From the NCBI GenBank assembly GCA_016208855.1, contig JACQXF010000074.1, positions 1 through 42,436 on the forward strand: a stretch of DNA of 42,436 nucleotides, in the 5' to 3' direction. This document shows, piece by piece, positions 31,801 to 39,096 of the stretch. The translations under genes were made by a program, and so were the position numbers. Source of the DNA: Nitrospirota bacterium. GTDB taxonomy: Bacteria > Nitrospirota > Thermodesulfovibrionia > UBA6902 > DSMQ01. How positions within the stretch are numbered: the stretch's first letter is position 1; every line of letters starts with the position of its first letter. The notes beneath the pieces are model-generated. The model did no database searches. It had not been told where the DNA came from and saw nothing but the letters and a program-made list of their open reading frames with translations.

Positions 31801-32445
31801 CTAAATCAACGGCGGGTTTGTGAGGATATTATCTTCTCTGCTGCCTTCAATGATTACCTTTCTGCCTTCAACTTTTATCCTGCCCTCTGCAAAGAGTTTT
31901 ATTGCATAGGGGAAAATTTTATGCTCTTGCTTTAGAATTCTCTCAGATAGGCTTTCTTCAGTATCATCGTGATAAACAGGCACTGCTGCCTGAATGATTA
32001 TTGGACCTGTATCAACGCCTTCATCTACAAAATGCACTGTGCAGCCTGACATCTTAACCCCATAATCCACTGCCTGCTTCTGTCCGTGAAGTCCTGGGAA
32101 AGACGGCAAAAGAGCAGGATGGATGTTTATTATTTTATCCTGAAATTCCTGAATAAGTTTCTTGCCGACAACCCTCATAAAGCCTGCGAGCACAACAAGC
32201 CGTGCGTCTTTTGCCTTAAGCTCTTTTGCAATATGTGAATAATAGGCATCCTTATCTGAAAAGTCTTTAGGTTTTATGATAAGATGCGCTATGCCGTGTT
32301 TCTTGGCCCTCTCAATAGCATAGGCATTAGGGTTATCAGTGATAAGCAAAACTATCTTAACCTTAAGATAGCCGCCTTCAATAGAGTCTATAATTGCCTG
32401 AAAGTTTGAACCCCTGCCTGATGCCAAAACCCCGATATTAAGCAT
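31801..32445 (-). CDS. purN: phosphoribosylglycinamide formyltransferase
   Basis: 214 residues. Transfers a formyl group from 10-formyl-THF to GAR in purine synthesis, so it uses the product of fhs in this window. GAR-binding SGRGSNFQAI (9-18), the catalytic N-I-H-P-A-L-L-P-S-F-P-G-L-H segment (about 106-119) and D in FVDEGVDTGPII are intact. Length is normal. Downstream of mutS in the other direction of a GTCAAAG palindrome; minus-strand cluster. Confidence 0.95.
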   Translation of the reverse strand: MLNIGVLASGRGSNFQAIIDSIEGGYLKVKIVLLITDNPNAYAIERAKKHGIAHLIIKPKDFSDKDAYYSHIAKELKAKDARLVVLAGFMRVVGKKLIQEFQDKIINIHPALLPSFPGLHGQKQAVDYGVKMSGCTVHFVDEGVDTGPIIIQAAVPVYHDDTEESLSERILKQEHKIFPYAIKLFAEGRIKVEGRKVIIEGSREDNILTNPPLI

Positions 32446-32461
32446 ATGCCGCTCCTCTTAA

Positions 32462-32540
32462 AGTGACAAAGAGTCAGAGTGTCAGAGTGTCAAAGTATAA
32501 AAAACATAATGCTTTGATACTTTGATACTTTGACACTTTC
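32462..32540. repeat. GTCAAAG-type palindrome between mutS and purN
   Basis: Left arm 32462-32497 with words GTGACAAA, GAGTCAGA, GTGTCAGA, GTGTCAAAG; right arm 32511-32539 with CTTTGATA, CTTTGATA, CTTTGACA. The centre is AT-rich. It ends immediately at the mutS stop codon (32541-32543). Confidence 0.8.
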
Positions 32541-35141
32541 TTAATCCTCCTTTTTCTCCGACAGCTTTCTTCTCATCTCATACAGTTTATTCAGCGCCTC
32601 AAGGGGCGTCATGCTAAGTATATCAAGCCCAAGAAGCTCTTTCATCACAGGGTCTGCCTGCGTGGCAAAGAGGTCAAGCTGTCCTGCCCCTGATTTTACA
32701 GAACCGGTTTCAGCGGTATAAGCTATCTTTGGCGCTCCAAGTTCATTAAGCTCTGTCTTCTCAAGGTTTGAGAGAACCTCTTTTGCCCTTGCTATAACAT
32801 CCTCGGGAAGCCCTGCAAGCCTCGCTACCTGTATGCCGTAGCTTTTGTCAGCAGGCCCCTCTTCAATCCTCCTCAGGAATATTATCTCATCGCCCCATTC
32901 TTTAACTGCAACATTAAGATTTTTTATCCCCTCCATGCAGAGCGAAAGTTCCGTGAGCTCATGATAGTGCGTTGCAAAAAGTGTCCTCGACTTCAGATTC
33001 TTTATAATATACTCGGCAATAGCCCATGCAATGCTTATGCCGTCAAATGTGCTTGTGCCTCTTCCAACCTCATCAAGAAGTACAAGGCTCTTGCCTGTTG
33101 CATTATTAAGTATATTCGCGGTCTCTATCATCTCTATCATAAAGGTGCTCTGCCCTTTGGTTATGATATCGGAGGCCCCTATGCGCGTAAAAATCCTGTC
33201 AACGACTCCAACGCTTGCAGCTTTGGCAGGCACAAAGCTTCCTATCTGGGCAAGCAATACTATAAGCGCAACCTGCCTCATATACGTTGATTTCCCTGCC
33301 ATGTTAGGGCCTGTTATAATCAGAACGTTATTGACTGATGTATCTATCACAGTATCGTTAGGAATAAACCTCTCACCTAACGGCATCCTCTCAATTACAG
33401 GGTGCCTGCCTTCGGAGATCTCCAGTACATCTGATTCATCAATCTTAGGCCTTATGTAGTTATATCTGTTTGCTATTTTTGAGAAGCTGTACAAAACGTC
33501 TATCTCTGCAACTGCCCTTGACGCCTTGTGAACACTTACTGTATGGCCGGCTATCTCCTTTCGTATCTCAAGGAAAATTTCATACTCAAGGTTTTTAAGT
33601 TTCTCCTCAGCCCCAAGGACTTTTGACTCATACTCCTTAAGTTCAGGCGTTATGAACCTTTCACCATTTGCAATGGTCTGCTTTCTTATGTAATGAGCAG
33701 GTACCTGCGGAAGATTCGGTTTGGTAACCTCAATATAGTAGCCAAAAACCCTGTTGAATCCTACCTTCAGGGACGATATGCCTGTGTTATCCCTTTCCCT
33801 TGTCTCAAGGGATAAGAGATAATCCTTCCCGCCGCTGCTTATCTTACGAAGTTCATCTATTTCAGGATTAAAGCCGCTTTTAATCATGCCTCCGTCTTTC
33901 AAACTTAAAGGAGGGTTTTCAGCAATGGAGCTATTAATAAGCCGTTCTACATCAGAGAAACTGTCAATTTCACTCATTAATTGTTTTAGGGTGTTATCAG
34001 TATTATCTGTAAGTGATTCTTTAAGTTTTGGCAGTAATCTTAAGGAATCCCTTAAGGCTATCAGGTCTCTTGCGTTAGCGCTTCCGCTATCAATTCTCTG
34101 AGATAAACGTTCAATGTCAGCTATCTCTTTTAATATCTCCTCTATCTGTCTTAACAATGACTGATCGCTGCAGAGAGATTCTATCGCATCCTGTCTTTGT
34201 ATAATTTTCTGAGTATCAAGCAACGGACTTAACAGCCATGACCTAAGAAGCCTCCCTCCCATTGGAGTAAGGGTTTCATCAATGGCTCCAAGGAGGCTGC
34301 CTTCTGTCCCGCCATCCCGCATATTTTTTATAATTTCAAGATTTCTCTGGGTTACAGCATCCAAAAGCATATATTCATTGCGTTTAAGAACGCTTATCTT
34401 TTTAAATGCAAGCGTCTCCTTCTGTGTGCCTTCAAGATAATTAAGAAGCGCTCCTGCAGCAGAAATCGCCACAACCATGCCTTCAGCGCCGTATCCGTCA
34501 AGTGAGACAACCTTGAAGTGCTTAAGCAAAGACCTGTATGACTCAATATAATCAAAATACCAGTCCTCATAGGGGGTTAGGTAGTAGCCATCAAGCCCTT
34601 CTGATATTGAGGGGTTGTCTTTAAAGCTTGAGGGGCAGAGTATCTCTTTAGGCGCGAATCTCTGTATCTCATCAGGAAGTGCGCTGACTGTTTCATAGAG
34701 CAAAAACTCGCCTGTTGTTATATCAGCCACTGCAATGCCGAATATGTTTTCCTTCTGAAAGAAACTTAATATGTAGCTGTTCTCCTTCGGGTTATCAGGA
34801 AGAAATGTTCCGGGGGTAAATACCTTTACTACCTCTCTCCTTACAATGCCTTTAGCCTCTTTAGGATCCTCTACCTGCTCGCATAAAGCAACCTTGCGGC
34901 CGCTTTTTATTAATTTTGAGATATAGTTTTCAGCAGTAAAATGAGGCACACCGCACATCGGCATGGCATCCTCTTTCCCCTTATCCCTTGTTGTCAGCGC
35001 AATCTGAAGTATCTTTGATGCAGTCACCGCATCCTGCCCAAACATCTCATAGAAATCACCAAGACGGAAGAATAAAATGGAATCAGGGTAATTCCCTTTT
35101 ATATCGTGATACTGTTTCATTAAAGGAGTAAGTTCGGACAT
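32541..35141 (-). CDS. mutS: DNA mismatch repair protein MutS
   Basis: 866 residues, full length. Mismatch-contact F30-Y31-E32 in LGDFYEMFG; connector and lever domains; ATPase with Walker A TGPNMAGKSTYMRQ, LLDEVGRGTSTFDG and the FATHYHELTEL switch. The C-terminal tail has TPLEALNKLYEMR, the dimer helix region. Recognises mismatches and recruits MutL; MutL is not in the window. No Shine-Dalgarno is obvious at the ATG. Confidence 0.97.
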   Translation of the reverse strand: MSELTPLMKQYHDIKGNYPDSILFFRLGDFYEMFGQDAVTASKILQIALTTRDKGKEDAMPMCGVPHFTAENYISKLIKSGRKVALCEQVEDPKEAKGIVRREVVKVFTPGTFLPDNPKENSYILSFFQKENIFGIAVADITTGEFLLYETVSALPDEIQRFAPKEILCPSSFKDNPSISEGLDGYYLTPYEDWYFDYIESYRSLLKHFKVVSLDGYGAEGMVVAISAAGALLNYLEGTQKETLAFKKISVLKRNEYMLLDAVTQRNLEIIKNMRDGGTEGSLLGAIDETLTPMGGRLLRSWLLSPLLDTQKIIQRQDAIESLCSDQSLLRQIEEILKEIADIERLSQRIDSGSANARDLIALRDSLRLLPKLKESLTDNTDNTLKQLMSEIDSFSDVERLINSSIAENPPLSLKDGGMIKSGFNPEIDELRKISSGGKDYLLSLETRERDNTGISSLKVGFNRVFGYYIEVTKPNLPQVPAHYIRKQTIANGERFITPELKEYESKVLGAEEKLKNLEYEIFLEIRKEIAGHTVSVHKASRAVAEIDVLYSFSKIANRYNYIRPKIDESDVLEISEGRHPVIERMPLGERFIPNDTVIDTSVNNVLIITGPNMAGKSTYMRQVALIVLLAQIGSFVPAKAASVGVVDRIFTRIGASDIITKGQSTFMIEMIETANILNNATGKSLVLLDEVGRGTSTFDGISIAWAIAEYIIKNLKSRTLFATHYHELTELSLCMEGIKNLNVAVKEWGDEIIFLRRIEEGPADKSYGIQVARLAGLPEDVIARAKEVLSNLEKTELNELGAPKIAYTAETGSVKSGAGQLDLFATQADPVMKELLGLDILSMTPLEALNKLYEMRRKLSEKKED

Positions 35142-35281
35142 AGTATTTAATTCATTTCAAAATTAATATTTATCATTTTGCAATGGAGGCTCTTGCAAAA
35201 GTCCCTAAAATATCCCCTCCCCCTTGAGGGGGGAGGGTTAGGGTGGGGGTGAAAAGTAATAGTTATCAAAGAGTTTTGCAT
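35142..35281. other. gap between mutS and HIT gene
   Basis: The gap holds the left arm and loop of a G-rich palindrome (see 35212-35319) and the AT-rich mutS leader. No gene. Confidence 0.6.
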
Positions 35282-35319
35282 TCACCCTCCCCTTAATCCC
35301 CTCCCCTCAAGGGAGGGGA
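35212..35319. repeat. CCCTCCCC/GGGGAGGG palindrome reaching into the HIT gene
   Basis: Left arm 35212-35252 and right arm 35281-35319 are inverted, each itself containing CCCCTC...GAGGGG hairpins. The right arm encodes the last residues (SLEGRGLRGG) and stop of the HIT protein. Confidence 0.8.
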
Positions 35320-35785
35320 AACATACATAAGTAGCGCTGAGGTGCTCTGGCATCACCCTTGTTTCTGATAGAATTGGCATGCTGTCTGTGTCTCCTGTCC
35401 AGCGCGGAACAATGTGCATATGCATATGCCACTCCATGCCCGCGCCTGCAACCTTCCCAAAGTTAAGCCCCATATTAAAACCGTCAGGGTTTAATGCCTT
35501 CTTTAATATATTCACGGATTTATCCGTTGTCTTTATTAAGTCAAAAAGCACGTCATCTGAAAGCCCGTCAAATGTCGGGGTATGAAAATAAGGCACAACC
35601 ATCAAATGCCCGCTGTTATACGGGTAGCGGTTCAGTATTACAAAGCAGTGTTTGCCGCGGTGAAGTATCAGGTTTTTTTTATCGTTTTTTCTATTCTCTT
35701 TTATAAAAGAGCAAAAAAGGCAGCCCTTATATTTCTCATCGGATAATATATACTCCATTCTCCACGGCGCCCATAGTCTTTTCAT
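35282..35785 (-). CDS. HIT-family nucleotide phosphorylase/hydrolase
   Basis: 167 residues. The H-x-H-x-H motif (EWHMHMHIVPRW, about 118-129), with N-x-G-K-V-A-G-A upstream, resembles Ap4A phosphorylase-like HIT enzymes from Gram-positive and anaerobic bacteria. A C-L-F-C pair (22-25) is the family's zinc-type motif. The C-terminal 14 residues (from about VCFPSLEG) come from the palindromic element, replacing the native end after the ETRVMPEHLSATY helix. GGGGG precedes the ATG. Likely hydrolyses dinucleoside polyphosphates or AMP derivatives. Confidence 0.88.
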   Translation of the reverse strand: MKRLWAPWRMEYILSDEKYKGCLFCSFIKENRKNDKKNLILHRGKHCFVILNRYPYNSGHLMVVPYFHTPTFDGLSDDVLFDLIKTTDKSVNILKKALNPDGFNMGLNFGKVAGAGMEWHMHMHIVPRWTGDTDSMPILSETRVMPEHLSATYVCFPSLEGRGLRGG

Positions 35786-35800
35786 AAAACCCCCAGAATA

Positions 35801-35850
35801 CAGGTTAAGGTTAAGATTAAGGTTGAGAACTTAACCTTAGCCTCAACCTG
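35801..35850. repeat. GTTAAGG-type palindrome at the 3' end of UDG gene
   Basis: CAGGTTAAGG..GGTTGAG on the left and CTTAACCTTAGCCTCAACCTG on the right. The UDG stop (TCA at 35843-35845) is within the right arm, so the last residues TSG derive from it. Same word as 27480-27527. Confidence 0.8.
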
Positions 35851-36586
35851 AAGTTTTTAACCTCTCCAACACCATCTGCGCATCATTCCATGTAAGCCAT
35901 TTGTCTTTAGGGTTTCTAAGCAAATAAGCAGGATGAAATGTGGGCATAAGAGGAATATCTTTATATTCATAAAATCTGCCGCGCAGCTTGCTTATAGGGA
36001 CTTTACTCTGAAGAAGGCTCTGTGCGGCAACCCTCCCTAACGCCATAATAACCTTTGGATTAATTATCCTTATCTGCTCCTGAACAAAAGGCATGCACGT
36101 TGATACCTCATCCTCTTCAGGGTCTCTATTCATAGGAGGCCTGCATTTTACTATATTTGCACTATAAACATCTTCACGCTTAAAACCCATCTTCTTTATA
36201 AGATTTGTAAGAATCCCTCCTGCCTCTCCCACAAAAGGCCTGCCTTGCCTGTCTTCTTCAGCGCCAGGCCCTTCGCCTATGAAGATTAATTCCGCATTAG
36301 GATTACCCTCGCCAAAGACAATATTTGTGCGTCCCTTTGAAAGCTTACATCTTTTACAATCTCCGATTTCTTCACGAAGAGCCTTGAGCGCAGCCTCTTT
36401 GTTAAGTGACGAGTGACAAGTGACGAGTGACAAGTCTTTAGTCTTTAACTCGTTACTCGTTATTATTGACTCGTTACTGTCTTTAATGTTACTCGTTACT
36501 GCCTTAAAAGGCATATACTCAAACCCTATCTCTTGATAGAACTCCAAAGTCTTTCTTAAATTTTGCGCTATTGTTTCATTATTCAT
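35843..36586 (-). CDS. family 4 (UDGa-type) uracil-DNA glycosylase
   Basis: 247 residues. Iron-sulfur uracil-DNA glycosylase: C-x2-C near the N-terminus of the core (CKRCKLSKG), the GEGPG motif ([17 protein letters not shown]) and the H of FHPAYLL in motif II. Two further cysteines (VKCRPP and TCMPF) complete the cluster. Removes uracil from DNA in base excision repair. Odd: residues about 30-63 are an in-frame insertion encoded by a GTGACGA/ACTCGTT palindrome (36401-36501), placed between the N-terminal helix and the first cluster cysteine. The C-terminal TSG also comes from a repeat. Confidence 0.9.
   Translation of the reverse strand: MNNETIAQNLRKTLEFYQEIGFEYMPFKAVTSNIKDSNESIITSNELKTKDLSLVTCHSSLNKEAALKALREEIGDCKRCKLSKGRTNIVFGEGNPNAELIFIGEGPGAEEDRQGRPFVGEAGGILTNLIKKMGFKREDVYSANIVKCRPPMNRDPEEDEVSTCMPFVQEQIRIINPKVIMALGRVAAQSLLQSKVPISKLRGRFYEYKDIPLMPTFHPAYLLRNPKDKWLTWNDAQMVLERLKTSG
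36401..36501. repeat. in-frame GTGACGA-type palindrome inside UDG gene
   Basis: Left arm 36401-36434 has GTGACGA, GTGACAA, GTGACGA, GTGACAA; right arm 36448-36500 has ACTCGTT, ACTCGTT, ACTCGTT and variants. It encodes about 34 residues (VTSNIKDS...LSLVTCHSS). The word recurs at 39449-39498 and 40316-40350 in nnrDE. Confidence 0.85.
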
Positions 36587-36601
36587 TGCTTTTACTAATC
36601 C

Positions 36602-37450
36602 CTACCTCTCTCCCCAGCTAAGCTTCTCCCTTAATATCTGAAAATAATCCCTCTCATGAAATCTTATAAACCTTGTCTTATACCCTGCCTTCTTAACCAT
36701 TACCGCATCTTTTGCTTTTAGCGAAAACCCTATCTGCCCGTCAAGGGTAAGATATACGTCATCTCCTGTCTTTATTGTAATCTCAAGCACAAAATTATCA
36801 GGCAATACCACAGGCCTGTTTGTAAGCGTATGCGGACATATAGGGGTCAGTACAAATGTCTCAAGCGTAGGATAAAGAATTGGGCCTCCGGCAGAAAGAG
36901 AATGGGCAGTTGAACCTGTAGGCGTTGACACAATAAGGCCGTCAGCCCTGAGCGTCGTCACATGCCTTTTATCAATATGCGTGTCAAACTCTATCATCCT
37001 CGCAAGCGCACTCTTGTTTATTACAACGTCATTAAGAGCGCTTGCGCTGAAAATCTTCTTCTTATTCCGGTAAACTTCAGCAGAAAGCATTATGCGCTCT
37101 TCAAGGTCATATTGCCCTGAGATAATTTTATCTATGCCTGCCTGAATTTCATCAATGGTTATCTCCGTAATAAATCCAAGCCCTCCGAGGTTTACGCCCA
37201 GGATAGGAGTGCCCCTATCTCCAACAAGCCCGGCTGCATTAAGTATAGTTCCATCGCCGCCAAGCACAATTATCATATCTACGCAGGATGCCACCTTCCC
37301 TCTTGAATGGCCTTTTATCTTAAGGGGCGCGGCTGCGTCTGATTCTACGCATACCATAAAGTTTCTCTTTTTGAGAAGACTTATAAGATTACCGATTATC
37401 TTTGCGCTGTCCGGAATATTTTTCTTTGCTATTATGCCTATCTTTTTCAT
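36602..37450 (-). CDS. nadK: NAD kinase
   Basis: 282 residues. Phosphorylates NAD to NADP. GGDGT motif in VLGGDGTILNAAG (about 64-76), GGLGFITE, NDVVINK and the triphosphate/NAD segment TPTGSTAHSLSAGGPI are intact. The start overlaps the tsaE stop (ATGA). Minus-strand cluster CBS, tsaE, nadK, udg, HIT. Confidence 0.96.
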   Translation of the reverse strand: MKKIGIIAKKNIPDSAKIIGNLISLLKKRNFMVCVESDAAAPLKIKGHSRGKVASCVDMIIVLGGDGTILNAAGLVGDRGTPILGVNLGGLGFITEITIDEIQAGIDKIISGQYDLEERIMLSAEVYRNKKKIFSASALNDVVINKSALARMIEFDTHIDKRHVTTLRADGLIVSTPTGSTAHSLSAGGPILYPTLETFVLTPICPHTLTNRPVVLPDNFVLEITIKTGDDVYLTLDGQIGFSLKAKDAVMVKKAGYKTRFIRFHERDYFQILREKLSWGER

Positions 37451-37869
37451 ATTTCAACCCCCTCTATCTCTATATCCCTTTCTTCGCCGTTGGAACATGC
37501 AATTCTAACTTTTATGCACCTCTCTGAAGTCTCTTCCCCCAACCTTTCTGCCCATTCAATGACTGATATTCCGTCTCCTCTAATGTAGTCATATAAGCCG
37601 ATTTCATCTGCGCTGCCATGCTCTATTCTGTAAAGGTCTATATGATAGAAAGGGACAGTCCCTTTTTTATACTCAGCGATAATAGTAAAGCTTGCGCTGG
37701 TTATATCCCTTTCTTCAATTCCAATTGCAGAAGCTATGCCTTTAATCATCGTAGTCTTGCCTGCGCCAAGCTCGCCGTAAAAACAGACTACATCGCCCTT
37801 TTTTAGCAGTTTCCCAAGCCTGTATCCTGCCTCTTTTGTTTGAGCCTCGTTTTCAGTTCTAAGCTTCAC
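37447..37869 (-). CDS. tsaE: tRNA threonylcarbamoyladenosine biosynthesis ATPase TsaE
   Basis: 140 residues with Walker A GELGAGKTTMIKG (about 34-46), a D-rich HIDLYRIE and the VIEWAERL (Walker B-like) segment. Partner of TsaB/TsaD in making t6A on ANN-reading tRNAs. GTG start (37869), which overlaps the CBS gene end by 11 bases; overlaps nadK at its end. Length matches the family. Confidence 0.93.
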   Translation of the reverse strand: MKLRTENEAQTKEAGYRLGKLLKKGDVVCFYGELGAGKTTMIKGIASAIGIEERDITSASFTIIAEYKKGTVPFYHIDLYRIEHGSADEIGLYDYIRGDGISVIEWAERLGEETSERCIKVRIACSNGEERDIEIEGVEI

Positions 37870-38311
37870 TTGCCATAACGCCGACTATGTCAGCCTTGCC
37901 CACAATTCCAACAACAGCCCCGTTTCTTAAGACAGGAAGCAAATGTATCTTCTTCTCTGCCATTATCGTTGCAATCTCATCCAGCGGAGTCTCCTCTGTG
38001 ATTGAGACAACTTTTTTGTTGCATATCTCCGCAACAGTAATGGCAGCCATTTTTTTAATCTCCTCTTCCATCCTGCCAAGCCCTAAGGGGATAAAGGCAT
38101 CAAAAAGCCTTATTATGGTCGGTATGTGAAGCCTCTTGTTCTGGCTTATCAGGTCATTCTCTGTCACCACACCTGCAAGTACTCCTTTGTCATCCACCAC
38201 AGGCACGCCGCTTATCTTATGTTGTATCAACAGCCTCGCAAGTTCTTCTACCGTAGCCTCTGCCTGAATCGTCACAACGTCTTTTGACATAATATCTTTT
38301 GCCTTAAGCAT
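37859..38311 (-). CDS. tandem CBS-domain protein
   Basis: 150 residues from the ATG at 38311 (MLKAKDIMSKDVVTI), with GGAGGG just upstream. A longer start (38347) would read through repeat DNA and is rejected. Two CBS motifs: about 1-60 and 90-150, each with a VPVV/LLPV strand followed by a GVVT/GIVG turn. A hydrophobic hinge (IIRLFDAFIPLGLG) lies between. CBS pairs bind adenine nucleotides. Its neighbour tsaE uses ATP, but no link is shown. Confidence 0.9.
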   Translation of the reverse strand: MLKAKDIMSKDVVTIQAEATVEELARLLIQHKISGVPVVDDKGVLAGVVTENDLISQNKRLHIPTIIRLFDAFIPLGLGRMEEEIKKMAAITVAEICNKKVVSITEETPLDEIATIMAEKKIHLLPVLRNGAVVGIVGKADIVGVMASEA

Positions 38312-38332
38312 TATCCCTCCAATAAATAAGTT

Positions 38333-38376
38333 GTTCAAACGGTTCAAACAGCTTAATCTGTTTAAACCGTTTGAAC
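38333..38376. repeat. GTTCAAAC-type palindrome at pgeF 3' end
   Basis: Arms GTTCAAACGGTTCAAACAG (38333-38351) and CTGTTTAAACCGTTTGAAC (38358-38376). The pgeF stop TAA (38362-38364) and its last residues (VQTV) are in the right arm. Confidence 0.82.
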
Positions 38377-39051
38377 TGTGTTTATTCCTATAAACCCGCC
38401 CTGCCTTCCGGCAGCGCCGTTTGTGTATCTGTAAGAATGAAATTTTTGAGGATTACAAGAAGTGCATTCCCCGGATTGCCAGATATTCTTCTCAGGCACG
38501 CCAAGAGACAAAGCCTGTAGCCTGTTTGCTAATGACAGGTCTATAATGTATTTGCCGTTATGTCTCCTGTAGTAATCTCCCTCGCCTGTTACAGCAGAAA
38601 CTGCATTTATCACCTCTTCCCCAACCATATAGCAGCACTCTCTTATACTTGGCCCAATTGCGATCATTATATCTTCTGTCAGTGAGCCGAATCTTTCATG
38701 CATTGCACTTATCGTATTCTTTAAAATACCTCCTGCTGTGCCTCGCCAGCCTGCATGAACAGCGCCTATAACCGCTTTTTTCTTATCATATAAAAGCACA
38801 GGCACACAGTCAGCTACTTGTATCCCTATTATTACGCCTTCCCTCTTTGTAAGCACTGCATCTGCAACTACAGGCTCCATGTTACTTTCTAAGATTACTG
38901 CCTCATTAGTGTGTTTTTGCACCGGAATATAGACATTGTCTTTAGAGACGCCGATGGTATTTAATAAACCGCCTAAATTGCCGTTTGGAGCCTTAGTAGT
39001 AAAAAAAGCATTTATTTGCGAATGCGGCATGTTGTCAGGTCTGATAATCAC
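38362..39051 (-). CDS. pgeF: PgeF/laccase-domain (YfiH) protein
   Basis: 229 residues from GTG. YfiH family, also known as peptidoglycan editing factor; homologues also act as purine nucleoside phosphorylase/adenosine deaminase. Zinc-ligand residues appear in VQKHTNEA (H47), ADCVPVLLYD, VHAGWRGT (H98) and GPSIRECCYMVG. The C-terminus G-F-I-G-I-N-T-V-Q-T-V and stop come from the GTTCAAAC palindrome. No Shine-Dalgarno is clear. Downstream of nnrDE in the minus cluster. Confidence 0.9.
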   Translation of the reverse strand: MIIRPDNMPHSQINAFFTTKAPNGNLGGLLNTIGVSKDNVYIPVQKHTNEAVILESNMEPVVADAVLTKREGVIIGIQVADCVPVLLYDKKKAVIGAVHAGWRGTAGGILKNTISAMHERFGSLTEDIMIAIGPSIRECCYMVGEEVINAVSAVTGEGDYYRRHNGKYIIDLSLANRLQALSLGVPEKNIWQSGECTSCNPQKFHSYRYTNGAAGRQGGFIGINTVQTV

Positions 39052-39096
39052 ATGAAAAATTTAACATATTTTGATGCTGAATTAAAAGAAAAGATT

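Noticed and set aside
36401..36501. CRISPR array
   Set aside because: Units are 7 bases, degenerate, without spacers, and face each other.
38312..38347. Longer N-terminus for the CBS protein
   Set aside because: The extra codons come from the GTTCAAAC palindrome and a good RBS precedes the internal ATG.
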